From: Campanula takesimana
Lineage: Eukaryota > Streptophyta > Magnoliopsida > Asterales > Campanulaceae
DNA: 64,000 nt
Assembly (NCBI GenBank): GCA_026119855.1
Contig: JAOWBW010000439.1
Location: 682,001 to 746,000 of the forward strand
Reading direction: 5' to 3'
Below the pieces are notes generated by a model that saw only the letters and a list, made by a program, of their open reading frames with translations, ran no database searches and had not been told where the DNA came from. The translations under genes were made by a program, and so were the position numbers. Every line of letters begins with the position of its first letter. The stretch's first letter is position 1. Of the stretch, positions 34,258 through 44,850 are shown piece by piece.

Positions 34258-35273
34258 GCTGAACTATGGCGACCTGATCTCCTCAAACTAAGGAGAACGT
34301 AGGCAACCTTCGGGTCCGGTCATGACATGAAATAAAACCACCAAACCTTGGTCCTCTCAAAATGACAAGTTCTCTTCCCTCGGTCCCATCAATGACCGAT
34401 TTCCTAGGCACACCTTCTTTGGTCACATCAAGGACCAATTCCCCCTAAACACATTCTCCTTCTGATCTTACCATTGATAGAATCTTAATCTCAATTGATC
34501 ACAATATTTATACATGTTAAGGCTAATTGCTTGTTATAATCTTGACTTAATAATAAACATGGTCCATTCAAGCAATCATTTTGATAATCTTAACTAAGGA
34601 AAATTTCAAATGTCTCGACAAGTCTTCTTTTCTTCATCATAGGAAAGAGCTAAACACTTATGTTCTGTCAAGCAAGGGCTTCTTCCCGTTTCATGATACA
34701 TTGCTCAAAGAGCTCACCAACATAAAGGGACTCTCTCCCAAATAAAATTTCCTTGCATGTTTCCTCCAAAAAGATACCTTAAGTCCCCATCCCGTCGAGT
34801 CGGCTGGATCACTCATAAATAAAAAAAAAGAGAGAAAGGCACCAAAAAAGTAGCCCGCTAAGTCGAAAACCCTCAAGGGCGGCTTAGGAAAAAAACAGGG
34901 TGTGCCACAAAAAGACGCAAAAAGAGATGCCCGCTAGGTTGAAAACCCGCAAGGGCGACCTAGAAAAAAATAAAGGGTGCGTCATGAAAAAGGGATGGGT
35001 TCCTAACATCATCAAAAGCCGAAAGACGACAACGGGTCCACGTCAACATCAAAGGTCGAAGGACGACATTGGGGCTACCTCCACATCGACGACAACAAAG
35101 ACATGGAGCTACCTCGACATCAACGACAAAGATGACATTGGGGCTATCCTTACAATAGTGACAAGCAGATTTCCTACCACTAGTTACTTCTCAATGAATT
35201 GACAAAGCTTCAAAGGACTTTATGCATAACAAACCTCGCGGTTAAGTTAAAATAAAAAATTTGACTAACATGC
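34258..35273 (+). repeat. 1-kb direct repeat, right copy
   Basis: It is near-identical to 28038-29052, with only scattered single-base differences. It continues into the rest of element F (35274 onward), so this is the native continuation. It contains a type 1 hairpin at 34261 and type 2 hairpins at 34858-34887 and 34934-34963. Confidence 0.95.
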
Positions 35274-35676
35274 TTCGTTAAAAGATTTTCCTTTAGAAAT
35301 AAGCATTTCCAAATTGGCCCATTTGGCATCATTTATCAAAGACAATGTTTCAAACAAAATGCTTTTGATCTCCCCTCAAAATGACTTTCCCAAAATCTTG
35401 GACTTTTTCATCCACAAAGGTCGCCCCTAGGCTCTCCCCTAGTGTTAAGAAAGAGTGTCAATCATACCATAGAGTTGAGTTGACCAAAGTCCAAACTTTG
35501 ACCAAAAGGGGTCAAGTTAAAATGTCCCGGCAGTCCTTAGTCGGACGTAAGACCAGTCTTTCCATCAACTTCCCAAAGAAAGAGTTGACCTATGTCAAGA
35601 CTTGACCCAGAGTGGTCATTTTAGGTTGAAGCCTTTGTCCCCGGCAGTCCTAACTGGGCATAAGACCAAAGACTCT

Positions 35677-35880
35677 GATATCCACCTTAGGATAGGATGA
35701 GAATATATCCACCTTAGGATAGGATGAGAAGATATCCACCTTAGAATATGATGAGCATATATCAACCTTAGGATAGGATGACAGATATCCACCTCAGGAT
35801 AGGATGACAGATATCCACTTTAGGATAGGATGAGAAGATATCCACCTTAGGTTAGGATGAAAAGATGTCCACCTTCCGGG
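35677..35880 (+). repeat. 27-bp tandem array
   Basis: About eight imperfect units of ATATCCACCTTAGGATAGGA followed by TGAGAAG. Later units are more diverged. Confidence 0.92.
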
Positions 35881-35928
35881 TGAGCTCCCGCTAAACAACT
35901 CCCATGTCCCAAAAAACTTCATTCGCTC

Positions 35929-35975
35929 GAACTACGTTAGGCTTGATTCCCCGCAAACGGGATACGTAGGAATCC
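35929..35975 (+). other. Type 1 hairpin motif, element F copy 3
   Basis: It starts GAACTACGT. Outer stem CTACGT (35932-35937) pairs with ACGTAG (35964-35969). Inner stem CCCG (35950-35953) pairs with CGGG (35958-35961) around CAAA. Confidence 0.72.
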
Positions 35976-35993
35976 TATACCCCTAGGTCCAGT

Positions 35994-36118
35994 CACCCGA
36001 CCTTGATGGTCACCCATGGTTTGAGACGCTAAGTTCCTCACCCGACCTTGATGGTCACCCCTGGTTTGAGACGCTAAGTTCCTCACCCGACCTTGATGGT
36101 CACCCTTAGGTTTGAGTG
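35994..36118 (+). repeat. About 46-bp tandem array
   Basis: Three units contain CACCCGACCTTGATGGTCAC and GGTTTGAGACGCTAAGTTCC, the third truncated. They lie between two type 1 hairpins. Confidence 0.9.
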
Positions 36119-36139
36119 ACATTAAAGTCTCTCGCCCCA

Positions 36140-36187
36140 GAACTACGACCGTCTTGATTCCCTTGAATAGGGATACATAGGAATCCT
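36140..36187 (+). other. Type 1 hairpin motif, element F copy 4
   Basis: It starts GAACTACG. Outer stem CTACG (36143-36147) pairs with CATAG (36176-36180) with one mismatch. Inner stem TCCCT (36159-36163) pairs perfectly with AGGGA (36169-36173). Confidence 0.68.
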
Positions 36188-36305
36188 TTAAATATAAGGG
36201 TCCATCCATTTGACCACTATGGTCACCATCTCTCCTAGCTTGGTAGTTCGCCAGATCGGGATTCTTTCTCTTATTGACAACCCCATTTTTTTCAAAAGCG
36301 TTGTT

Positions 36306-36317
36306 GCCGAGGGGCTC
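36306..36317 (+). other. Element F polypurine tract
   Basis: GCCGAGGGGCTC directly precedes the 3' LTR. The identical word precedes the 3' LTR of element B (14181-14192). Confidence 0.8.
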
Positions 36318-37259
36318 TGTAAGTACCCCGATCTAGATTACTATCCTTAAAATAATCAAATTATAAAGCTAAGGGGTAATTTGGGAATTATTTAGGACAT
36401 TCCTGATAAGCTAGGGCCTCATAGGAATAAAAAAAAATTTAAGACCAATTTGGAATAAAAAGAAAAAAGAAAAAAGAAAAAAAAGTAAAAAGACTAGCCG
36501 TACGGATAGTTTGTCCAAATTCCACATCAGCAGCCCAAACCGAAAATGCACAATTTCAGCCCATTTTGTGCACCAAAAATACCAGTTTTTAACCCATTTT
36601 AAGGATCAAAATATCTCCTCTTTGCTTAGCCCCTAAGAAAATAATAAGCTAATAGTTGAGGGACCAAAATGTTACTTTTAAATTACAAACAAGTCCCCAA
36701 TTCATCCTATAAATAGAGGTTTCCTCTACCCATTTCACATCAAGAATTCCCTAGCAAAGTTACTCTCAAAAATTGTAGTCTCTCTTTCTCTCTCTAGGAT
36801 TTAGGAACCCACATAATTCCTACCTCCTGCCCAAAATCAACCCAAGTAAAAAACCTTAGAACCCGAGTTCTCTAAGTAAAGAAGAAAAGAAGCAAACTTG
36901 GGTCATTGCTTAAAGGTTGAATCTTTATTTTATTGTCATCTTTATATTGTTCTTGTTGAGATATTGACTTTGTTTATTTTCATGCTTATAAAAATGTAAT
37001 CTTCATATATATATGATTGGACCCAAATACTCCAATGACCTTAATGGTTTCACCTTACACTTTTATAGTGTATTAAAATGATTAGCTAAGTGGAGATGAT
37101 TATTTGTTATGATTAAAAGTTGTTACATTTATATCATTTACATTTATGTCTTTACTTTCATGTCTTTATTTTTGGCTTGGTGATCCATTGCACATATGGA
37201 GAGAGCCTTGTACATTTATCTTGTATTTTTTTATTTATTGTCATAATCTCTATTGTTTA

Positions 37260-37302
<43 letters not shown>

Positions 37303-37859
37303 TATTAAATGTTCATAGATGTTATTTAAAGTCTTTATTCCAAATTTTGTAAAGTTTAACCTTATTTAGATGATAGGGTCCCTATTCATCTAAGTTGTGG
37401 TTCCATCCAAGTAAAGGTATTATTGCTAGATTGTCCTTCTTGACTTTGCTAGCCTTTTCCATGGTTAAGTGAAAGTCGTCCCTAAAAATACCTTATTTTA
37501 CTTGGATAGTTTATCCCTTTTATTCAAAATATCAAAACAAAAGGGACATTAACATGCCTACATTTTATTTCTAAAATCACCTTCTAAAAACAAGTCAGTT
37601 TCTCCCATTTTAAAACACACACACACACTTGCACATTTTGGTCAACAAACTTAGGGAGACTCGGTTTTTCGAGGCAGATTGGGTGAACGATGAAAAGTTC
37701 TTCCCAAGACGTAACCTGACCTCCGAACTCATTTTCTCTAACATTTTTCGTTGAATTGGGTTTAAAATTAATTTAACATGGTAACTCCGTATTCTTGAAC
37801 ATAAAGTGTCGTGTTTGAATCTCGAGGGAACTTTTCCATTTTCCCAAGGGTATCTTACA
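36318..37859 (+). repeat. Element F 3' LTR, intact
   Basis: It runs from TGTAAGTACCCCGATC to GGTATCTTACA, 1,542 bp. It is the uninterrupted partner of the split 5' LTR and allows the insertion point of Copia A to be read. It holds a TA microsatellite near 37270-37295. The right target duplication GAGCC follows. Confidence 0.95.
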
Positions 37860-37898
37860 GAGCCGTCGCACGCTGTGCGGCGGTCGCACATGAGACCA

Positions 37899-38016
37899 CC
37901 TTATGAAAATTTATAACTTGGTATTGATACATCATCATAAATACTATCAATACCAATTTTTAGATTCTCATCAAGATATTTAAAAGTATCCTAAATGATT
38001 GCTTAAAGTTCATTCG
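37899..38016. mobile_element. MITE fragment left of element E
   Basis: The sequence (ATACTATCAATACCAATTTT and surroundings) is homologous to 53101-53215 in the MITE around the Pack-MULE. It continues after element E at 43068-43116 to AAAGGGAGTA. The expected left half is missing. Confidence 0.8.
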
Positions 38017-38278
38017 AGTTGAAACCGAGAGAAATAATATGGGGAAAATAAAGTCAGTTTATTTCCTTGATGAACTATGCTGAGTACAAACAATATATAT
38101 ACATATACTCTTTCTTGGAGACTAAGTCTAATCCGTATAATTTAGCTAAGTAAAATATATCCTACCTATTTACATTCTTGTCAAATAGGTAACAAACTAA
38201 TTAAGGATACACACAATATGGAAATGAGATATGACGAGAGATTCTCAAGGGTCTAGGCTGATTTCGGCTATCTCAACA
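38017..38278 (-). repeat. Element E 3' LTR
   Basis: Read on the minus strand it starts TGTTGAGATAGCC and ends GGTTTCAACT. It matches 42815-43067 and the LTR of Copia A. Confidence 0.9.
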
Positions 38279-38283
38279 CCCCC

Positions 38284-41200
38284 TCAAGTTGGAGCGTGTA
38301 GATCACAGACGCCCAACTTGCCTAGAAGATGTAGAAACTGTTGACTGCCTAATGCCTTAGTAAGAATATCAGCTAGCTGTGAAGTCGTATGAACGTAACC
38401 AGTTGTGATGAAACCTGACTGTACAGCATCGCGAACAAGATGAGAGTCACCTTCAATATGTTTAGTTCGATCATGATGGACAGGATTTTGAGCCATATAC
38501 AATGCAGATTGGCTATCACATAGAAGAGTCATCGGAGCTGAATGTGAAAACCCAAAAGAATCAAGTAAACTACGAAGCCATTTCAGTTCACATGTGGCAC
38601 TTACCATAGAACGATATTCTGCCTCGGCCGATGATCGCGAAATGGCAGTCTGCTATTGGTTTACCACGAGATCGGAGAGTGACCCAAGAAAATAAAGTAA
38701 GCGGTAAGTGATCGCCTGGTAAGAGGACAACTCGCCCAATCAGAGTCGCAATAACCCGAAGGTGTAAAACAGAATCAGATCGTAATAAAATGCCTTGGCC
38801 TGGACGATTTTTAAGATACCGAACAACACGTAGAACGGCCGTCCAATGAGCCTCCTTAAGCCGAGTCATGAATTGTGCAAGAGTATGCACACTGTAGGAT
38901 AGCTCCAGGCGAGTAATAGTAAGATATATAAGTCGACCCACAAGTTGCCTATAAGTCTCAGGATCTCGTAAATCATCATCTTCAGTCAAAGCCAAACGGT
39001 GATTTTGTTCAATAGGAGTAAAAGCTGGACGTGCTCCCAGAAGACCAGCCTCAGAGAGTATATCAAGCGCATATTTGCGTTGAGAGAGGAAAATACCATC
39101 CGGATGTGTGGCCACTTCAAGCCCCAAGAAATACTTAAAACGCCCGAGATCTTTCATGTGAAAACAATGACTAAGATAGGCCTTGAAGCGACTAATGGCA
39201 AACGAATCATCCCCACTAATAACCAAGTCATCAATATATATCAGAACGTGTATCTCAGCAGCGGAAGTCTTTAAAGAGAATAAAGAATAGTCGGAACATG
39301 ATTGAACAAATCCATACCCTTTCAATGCCATAAAAATTTTAGCAAACCAACAACGAGGAGATTACCGAAGACCATATAATGATTTTTTAAGTTTACAAAC
39401 CTTCCTAGAAGATGAATCCGGATGTCCCAAGGGCACCTTCATATACATATCTTTACTAACATCACCGTGTAGAAAGGCATTGTGAACATCCATTTGATGA
39501 AGTTCCCATCCTTTAACCGCAGCAATGCTAAGAAAGACTCGCACCGTAACCATTTTGATGGTGGGTGAAAATGTTTCCTTGAAGTCAACACCTTCAACTT
39601 GTCTATTCCCCAAGATTACTAACCGAGCTTTACAACGCTCAATTGTCCCATCACCATTGTACTTTATTTTATAGACCCATTTATTACCAATCACCTTCTT
39701 ATTAGGAAGAGCATCCACCAAATCCCATGTTCCATTTTGATCAAGAGCATTAAGCTCTTTATACATAGCCTCGCACTATTGAGGAAGCTTAACCGCCTCA
39801 CTAAAATGTTTTGGCTCAACACTTGAGTCAATAGCAGCCAAAAAACAACGAGGTGCAGACGAGAATTTAGTGAAATTGACAAAATGTGATAAGGGATAAC
39901 GAGTACCTGAAGATTTGGATTGAGGAGATGGACAGGACGGGGGTGTAGCTTGAGTGGTATGCGCCTGTGATTGTCCCAACTCAAATTCAGAAGCTGGATA
40001 TCTGGTAGAAGGAACCTTAACTCTCTGCCCATGTCCTAAATTTTCTGGCTCAATTAATTCTGCAGGCTGTTCAACCATCTGTGCTGGAACCTGTTCTGTC
40101 AACTGGTCAGTCACCTGGTCAATCAATTGGTCAGAAACTGTATCAGGAATGTCATCAGCGGCAGGTATCTGCTCTGCCACCTGTTCGGTCACCTGTGCAG
40201 TGGGTTGTGCATTCAACTCCCCAGTCACATGTACATCTTCTTCACAATCTTCCATATCATTGGAAGGACAAAGAAAAATATCAGAATCCGTGTATGCTCC
40301 ATCTTGGTCAGCCCGACCTTGAGCAAAAGGGAACTCCTTTTCCACAAAAATAACATCCCGAGAAACCAGCAACTTATTTTCATCGAGATCATACACATAC
40401 CATCCTTTCTTGCCAAGAGGATACCCCAAGAACACACATCGCCTACTTTGACTTGTAAACTTATCATTATCACGCCGAGAATAATGTACATAACATAAAG
40501 ACCCAAACACCCGAATGTGTGAGTAAGAAGGAGGCTTCCCAAAAATAATTTCATAAGGAGTTTTCCCATTTAACAATTTTGAGGGGGTTCGATTAATCAA
40601 ATGCCCAGCCGCCAACACACACTCCCCTCAAAACGTGACCGGTAATTTTGCTTGAAAAACTAAAGCACGAGACACATTTAAAATATGTCTATGCTTTCTT
40701 TCCACCATACCATTTTGTTGGGACGTACGAACACGAGTAGTGTGATGTTCAATTCAATGTTCAAGAAAATATTTTTCCAAACAAGTAAATTCCTTCCCAT
40801 TATCACTTCGAATTTTCTTAACTCGTTTATTAAATTGCCGCTCTACCATGGCAAGAAAATTTTTCAAAATTTGGGAAACATCACCCTTGGACTTGACCAA
40901 ATAAACCCACACCGCACGAGAACAATCATCCACAATGGTTAAAAAATAAACGGAACCACACAAAGCAGGTTTCCGATTATCACCCCAGATATCATAATGG
41001 ATTAAATCAAAAATTTCATTAGAATTACTTTCACTAAGTAAAAACTTGTCCCTACTTTGCTTAGCCTTGCAAAAAATCTCGCAAACGTCTTTATTAATAC
41101 TACTACGACTAATAAAAGGTAACGAACCCACTATTTTCTTTGACGGATGATCGAGTCGCTGATGCCACAACTGAAAGCAGTCGTATTCTTTAACGTTGCA

Positions 41201-41400
41201 CACTTGCGTTGTCAGTGACCTCCTCAAGTAGTACAACCCCCCGTCCAGTTCACCCGATCCAATCAAAATCTTCGAGACCCGGTCCTGTACAACACATTGT
41301 TTGTCAGAAAAATGCACCAAATAATTAGAATTTCGAAGCAATTGAGAGACAGATAAGATATTGCAGTTAAAAGTTGGGGCATATAGAACATTTTTTACAA
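38284..41400 (-). pseudogene. Element E integrase, reverse transcriptase and RNase H
   Basis: In minus-strand order: the zinc region and integrase (about 41341-40500, with VDDCSRAVW and RSDNGKEF, and VERKHRH after a nonsense codon), an acidic linker, reverse transcriptase with HQMDVHNAFLHGD and the catalytic site as YIDD instead of YVDD (near 39232), and RNase H ending LADILTKAL (near 38310). Most of it lies in one frame. Nonsense codons fall after LEH (40754), in the KFWGE-like region (near 40628), near 39774 and near 39360. A frameshift near 38600 changes the frame for the end of RNase H. Confidence 0.9.
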
Positions 41401-41479
41401 CAAGATTCGTTGAAATCTCAACGTTGCCTGCAAGATGAGGCCGAGTGGGTGATGCACCATTATCCGGGGCATGGTCTCA

Positions 41480-42784
41480 TTAGCTCTTTGTGGCTTTCAT
41501 GTATCTCCCATTAGGCAAACCAATATGATTCGCCTTGATATTATGAACATCACTGAGCAAAGAGATGTCCCCTGTTATGTGTCGGTTGGCTCCACTATCG
41601 ACAAGCCAACATTTATCATTCATCTTACCAGTTGCCTTGCCAGTTGTGCTGACAGTTGTCGGCACCTGTGTCTGCATAAAATTCTTGAAGTTGTTCCATT
41701 GATTTGCTGTGAATCCCAGCGCTCTAGCCTGATTTGGAACCCCTGTCCCTTCAACACTGACCTCTGCATTGTTGGATCTCATGCTCAGCTTCCCTTGTTC
41801 TTTTCCTCCCGAAAAGGATTGGCTTCCCCTTCTTCCTTTTACTGGCTTGCCACGCTGGTCTCCCCACCACTCTGGATATTCTATCAGCTTGAAGCACGAA
41901 TCTGTACTGTATCCCTTCTTCTTGCACTGAGAGCAGCTGATATTGCTCATATCCTTCTTTTCTGTCAAGCCACCTAACGAGCCATCTGTGCTTACAGCTG
42001 GTCTGTCAACTAGTCTATCAACTGTATGAACAGCAAAACTGGATGGATTCGAGATTTCTCCATGTCCTCCTCCCAGCACCTGTTCCTCTCGTACAACGTT
42101 AGAATATGACTTATTCACAGAAGGCAGGGGCTCCGTGTTGACAATAGACGACTTCACATTCTCAAATTTTGGAGTTTCTAGCCCCATAACGAATTGATGC
42201 ACACGCTCCTCCTCACGTCTCTTCACCAAAAAGCCCCAATATTGCACTTACAACCCAAACAGGAACATGTCGGCAGTATCTCAAAATCATTGAGAGCATC
42301 CCACAGTTTCTTTATCCGCCCATAATAAGAAGCCACGCTTTCATTCTTCCCTTGTCTGCAGTTTGCTATGTCCGCCTTCAACTGTTGAGTTTTCGGTCCA
42401 TTCCCCATTGAAAATTGTTCCTTCAAATCATCCCACAAATCCTTCGCTTCGTCTACATATGTGATAGTGGAGCGAAGAGTCGGCTCAATCGTATTAAAAA
42501 TCCATGAGACAATCATGGAATTCACCGTCCACCATTGGTCCGCTTCATCAGCATCGCCAGGACATGGGATTCTGCCATCAATGAATCCAGTTTTCGTCTT
42601 TGCTCGAAGCGATCATTTGAAAACTCGTGCCCATTCTTCATAATTCTCTCCTCTTAGCTGAACATGCGTGATAATCATTCCTGGATTATCACTAGAGGAA
42701 AAAAAATGGAGATCTCTTCTCTTCCTTAATCGTCTTCCCTTTACCGGAGTTCTCCTCATCAGATTTCTGTTCATCGCCGGCCAT
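41480..42784 (-). pseudogene. Element E gag and protease
   Basis: Gag starts at ATG 42784 (MAGDEQK). An early frame disruption near 42700 and a later one near 42230 break the frame. The gag domain (WDDLKEQFSMG, SYYGRIKKLWDAL) is followed by a zinc knuckle in which the histidine is tyrosine (CSQCKKKGYSTDSC). The protease site CWLVDSGANRHITGD (near 41600) is present, unlike in element A. A nonsense codon follows at 41480. Confidence 0.88.
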
Positions 42785-42802
42785 TGTCTTTGATAAAACC
42801 GG

Positions 42803-42814
42803 GCTCTGGTGCCA
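42803..42814 (-). other. Element E primer binding site
   Basis: On the minus strand it reads TGGCACCAGAGC, with two changes from the usual TGGTATCAGAGC. It directly follows the 5' LTR. Confidence 0.85.
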
Positions 42815-43067
42815 AGTTGAAACCGGGAGAAATAATATGGGGAAAATAAAGTCAGTTTATTTCTTTGATGAACTATGCCGAGTACATATAATATATATAC
42901 ATAGACTCTTTCTTGGAGACTAAGTCTAATCCCTATAATTTAGCTAAGTAAAATATATCCTACCTATTTACATTCTTATCAAATAGGTAACAAACTAATT
43001 AAAGATACACACAATATGGAAAGGAGATATGCCGAGAGATTCTCAAGGATCTCGGCTGATCTCAATA
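42815..43067 (-). repeat. Element E 5' LTR
   Basis: It matches the 3' LTR. The outermost dinucleotide is TA instead of TG on the minus strand, a point mutation. CTCGGCTGATC near its outer end differs slightly from the other copy. Confidence 0.9.
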
Positions 43068-43072
43068 ATTCC

Positions 43073-43116
43073 TCATAACAACGGAAAAAAAGGACTAACT
43101 TTCGGAACAAAGGGAG
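43073..43116. mobile_element. Right end of the MITE interrupted by element E
   Basis: The sequence AAGGACTAACTTTCGGAACA followed by AAGGGAGTA is a Stowaway-like terminus, homologous to 53228-53263. Confidence 0.75.
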
Positions 43117-43239
43117 TATTATTTATAAAGATAAACACAAAAGTTATATTTATATACTTATTTCTTATCACACTATTAATTTTTTCCATACATTTTAATA
43201 TTTATAGACTTATTTCTCATAAAAATAATTTTACTTATA

Positions 43240-43312
<73 letters not shown>

Positions 43313-43589
43313 TGCATGTAATAAAGTTGTTTTTTAATAAATTAATACTTATAATGCCATTTTATTAATTAATAAAATGGGAAACTAACATTGGAATTTT
43401 AACAGTTTTGAATAGAGTAAAAATAAAACATGAATGTTTATAGGAATATTTACATCCGCATATCTAAAATCACAATTACATTTTTAAAAGGGATTGTAAT
43501 TGTCCTGGTTTCCAAAAAAATAGTAGCGGTAAAGAATATTTATATCCACATATCTAAAAGCACCATTGTGTTATAAAACTGGAGTATTA
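43117..43589. repeat. AT-rich spacer with TA microsatellite
   Basis: A long TA run covers about 43243-43301. The flanks are AT-rich. No gene is supported. Confidence 0.85.
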
Positions 43590-44850
43590 AGAGCATAATT
43601 TTAATAGAGAATATTTTATTTCAAGACTATTATAGAGAGAGTATACAAGAGAGAAAGATAGAAGTTATGAACTTCTGAGGTGTATTGAAATGAAAACTAG
43701 AGCCTACTATTTATAGGTGGAAATTGGCTTCCTCTGTAAGCTTCCATAAGGATAAACATTATCATTTAGTAAGGCTTTTTTAGTAAGCTTCTCTGAAGAT
43801 ATTTACCAAGCTTCCCTAGTAAGCTTCCCTGAAGATATTTACAAAGCTTCCCTAGTAAGATTCGCGAAAGCTTATCTTGTAAACTTTCGGTTCAAAGGAC
43901 ATCCACACAATAATATATTATAACACTCCCCCTTGGATATCCGCTGCTAAGATATTTCTGTTGAACGTGTTACCTCATTAAAAACATTCCAAGCAGAAAC
44001 CATGTGGGAAAAATAATGTCGAAGGAAAAGAGTACAACGCACAATCTTTTCAATCAACACTCATTGCCTCGTTAAAACCTTGGCCGGTAACAAAACCCAG
44101 TGGAAAAAATAACCTCGCACGAAGGAAAAATATTACAATGTAATCTTAGTATCTTCTGGATACTCCCCCTGAATAAAACATTATTCAAGATCTCTTAGTC
44201 GCCTCATTCCAATATCATGCACTAATTTCTCAAATCTTGGAGTTGGTAATGACTTCGTAAGCAAGTCTGCAAGATTGTCATTTGAACAAACTTGTTGAAT
44301 ATCAATTTCACCATTTTTCTGAAGATCATGAGTGAAGAAAAACTTTGGTGATATGTGCTTTGTTTTGTCTCCTTTGATATATCCACCCTTGAGTTGAGTT
44401 ATACATGTTGTATTGTCTTCAAATAATGTTGTTGAACTTTTTGCATCCAAAGCCAATCCACACGTTCCTCATATGTGTTTAATCATTGATCTTAAACAAA
44501 CACATTCGCGACTTGCTTCGTGGATTGCTATAATTTCGGCATGATTTGATGAAGTGGCGACTAACGTCTGTTTCGTGGAAAGCGATGATATAGCTGTAGA
44601 TCCAGTTGTAAATAAATAACCTGTCTGAGATAGAGCCTTACGGGGATCAGATAAATAACCTGCATCTGCATAGCCAATAAGATGTGATCCATAATTATAT
44701 GAATAAAATAAGCCCATCTCAGTAGTTCCTCGGAGATAACGAAATATGTGCTTTATTCCGTTCCAATGTCTTCGGGTTGGATTGAAACTATATCTTGCTA
44801 ATAAATTGATTGAGAAGGCAATATCATGTCTTGTATTATTAGGGAGATAC
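43590..44850 (-). mobile_element. Copia element H fragment
   Basis: On the minus strand, RNase H coding (44850-44181) leads to a non-coding stretch, a polypurine tract CCAAGGGGGAG (43926-43936) and the start of an LTR at 43925 reading TGTTATAATATATT. The LTR extends to about 43590, its outer end not being exactly fixed. The element is cut at 44850 by a B-like LTR, so gag, integrase and most of RT are absent. Confidence 0.82.
44181..44850 (-). pseudogene. Copia H reverse transcriptase end and RNase H
   Basis: The minus-strand reading starts in the region before RNase H (ISPNNTRHDIAFSINLLARY) and passes HLIGYADAGYLSDPRK, STKQTLVATSSNHAEIIA and DNTTCITQLKGGYIKGDKTK to LADLLTKSLP. A TGA at 44467-44469 interrupts it in frame and probably replaced an arginine codon. 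The reading frame otherwise continues to a stop at 44181. Confidence 0.88.

Larger units (their letters stand above)
5029..37859 (+). mobile_element. Element F: gag-only LTR retrotransposon with nested insertions
   Basis: The 5' LTR begins at 5029 with TGTAAGTACCCCGATC and ends at 18752 with TATCTTACA, interrupted by Copia A. The 3' LTR is 36318-37859. Both outer ends carry the same 5-bp target duplication GAGCC (5024-5028 and 37860-37864). The primer binding site follows the 5' LTR at 18754, and GCCGAGGGGCTC precedes the 3' LTR. The interior codes only for a decayed gag-like protein (24771-26344) and possibly a coiled-coil ORF (26777-27127). No protease, reverse transcriptase or integrase belonging to F was seen. 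LTR and gag style suggest a non-autonomous relative of the Tat/Ogre type of Gypsy elements, which is an inference. Confidence 0.9.
38017..43067 (-). mobile_element. Copia element E, full-length but inactivated
   Basis: LTRs at 38017-38278 and 42815-43067 flank a 4.5-kb interior with gag, protease, integrase, reverse transcriptase and RNase H in that order on the minus strand. A primer binding site complement lies at 42803-42814 and a GGGGG-rich polypurine tract beside the 38278 LTR. The target duplication is imperfect: ATTCG (38012-38016) and ATTCC (43068-43072). It lies inside a MITE. It is the fuller relative of element A. Confidence 0.93.

Noticed and set aside
5029..37859. Element F as a complete autonomous Ogre-type element
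   Set aside because: The only pol sequences inside belong to Copia A and G, which have their own boundaries; nothing resembling Gypsy protease, RT or integrase was found in F.
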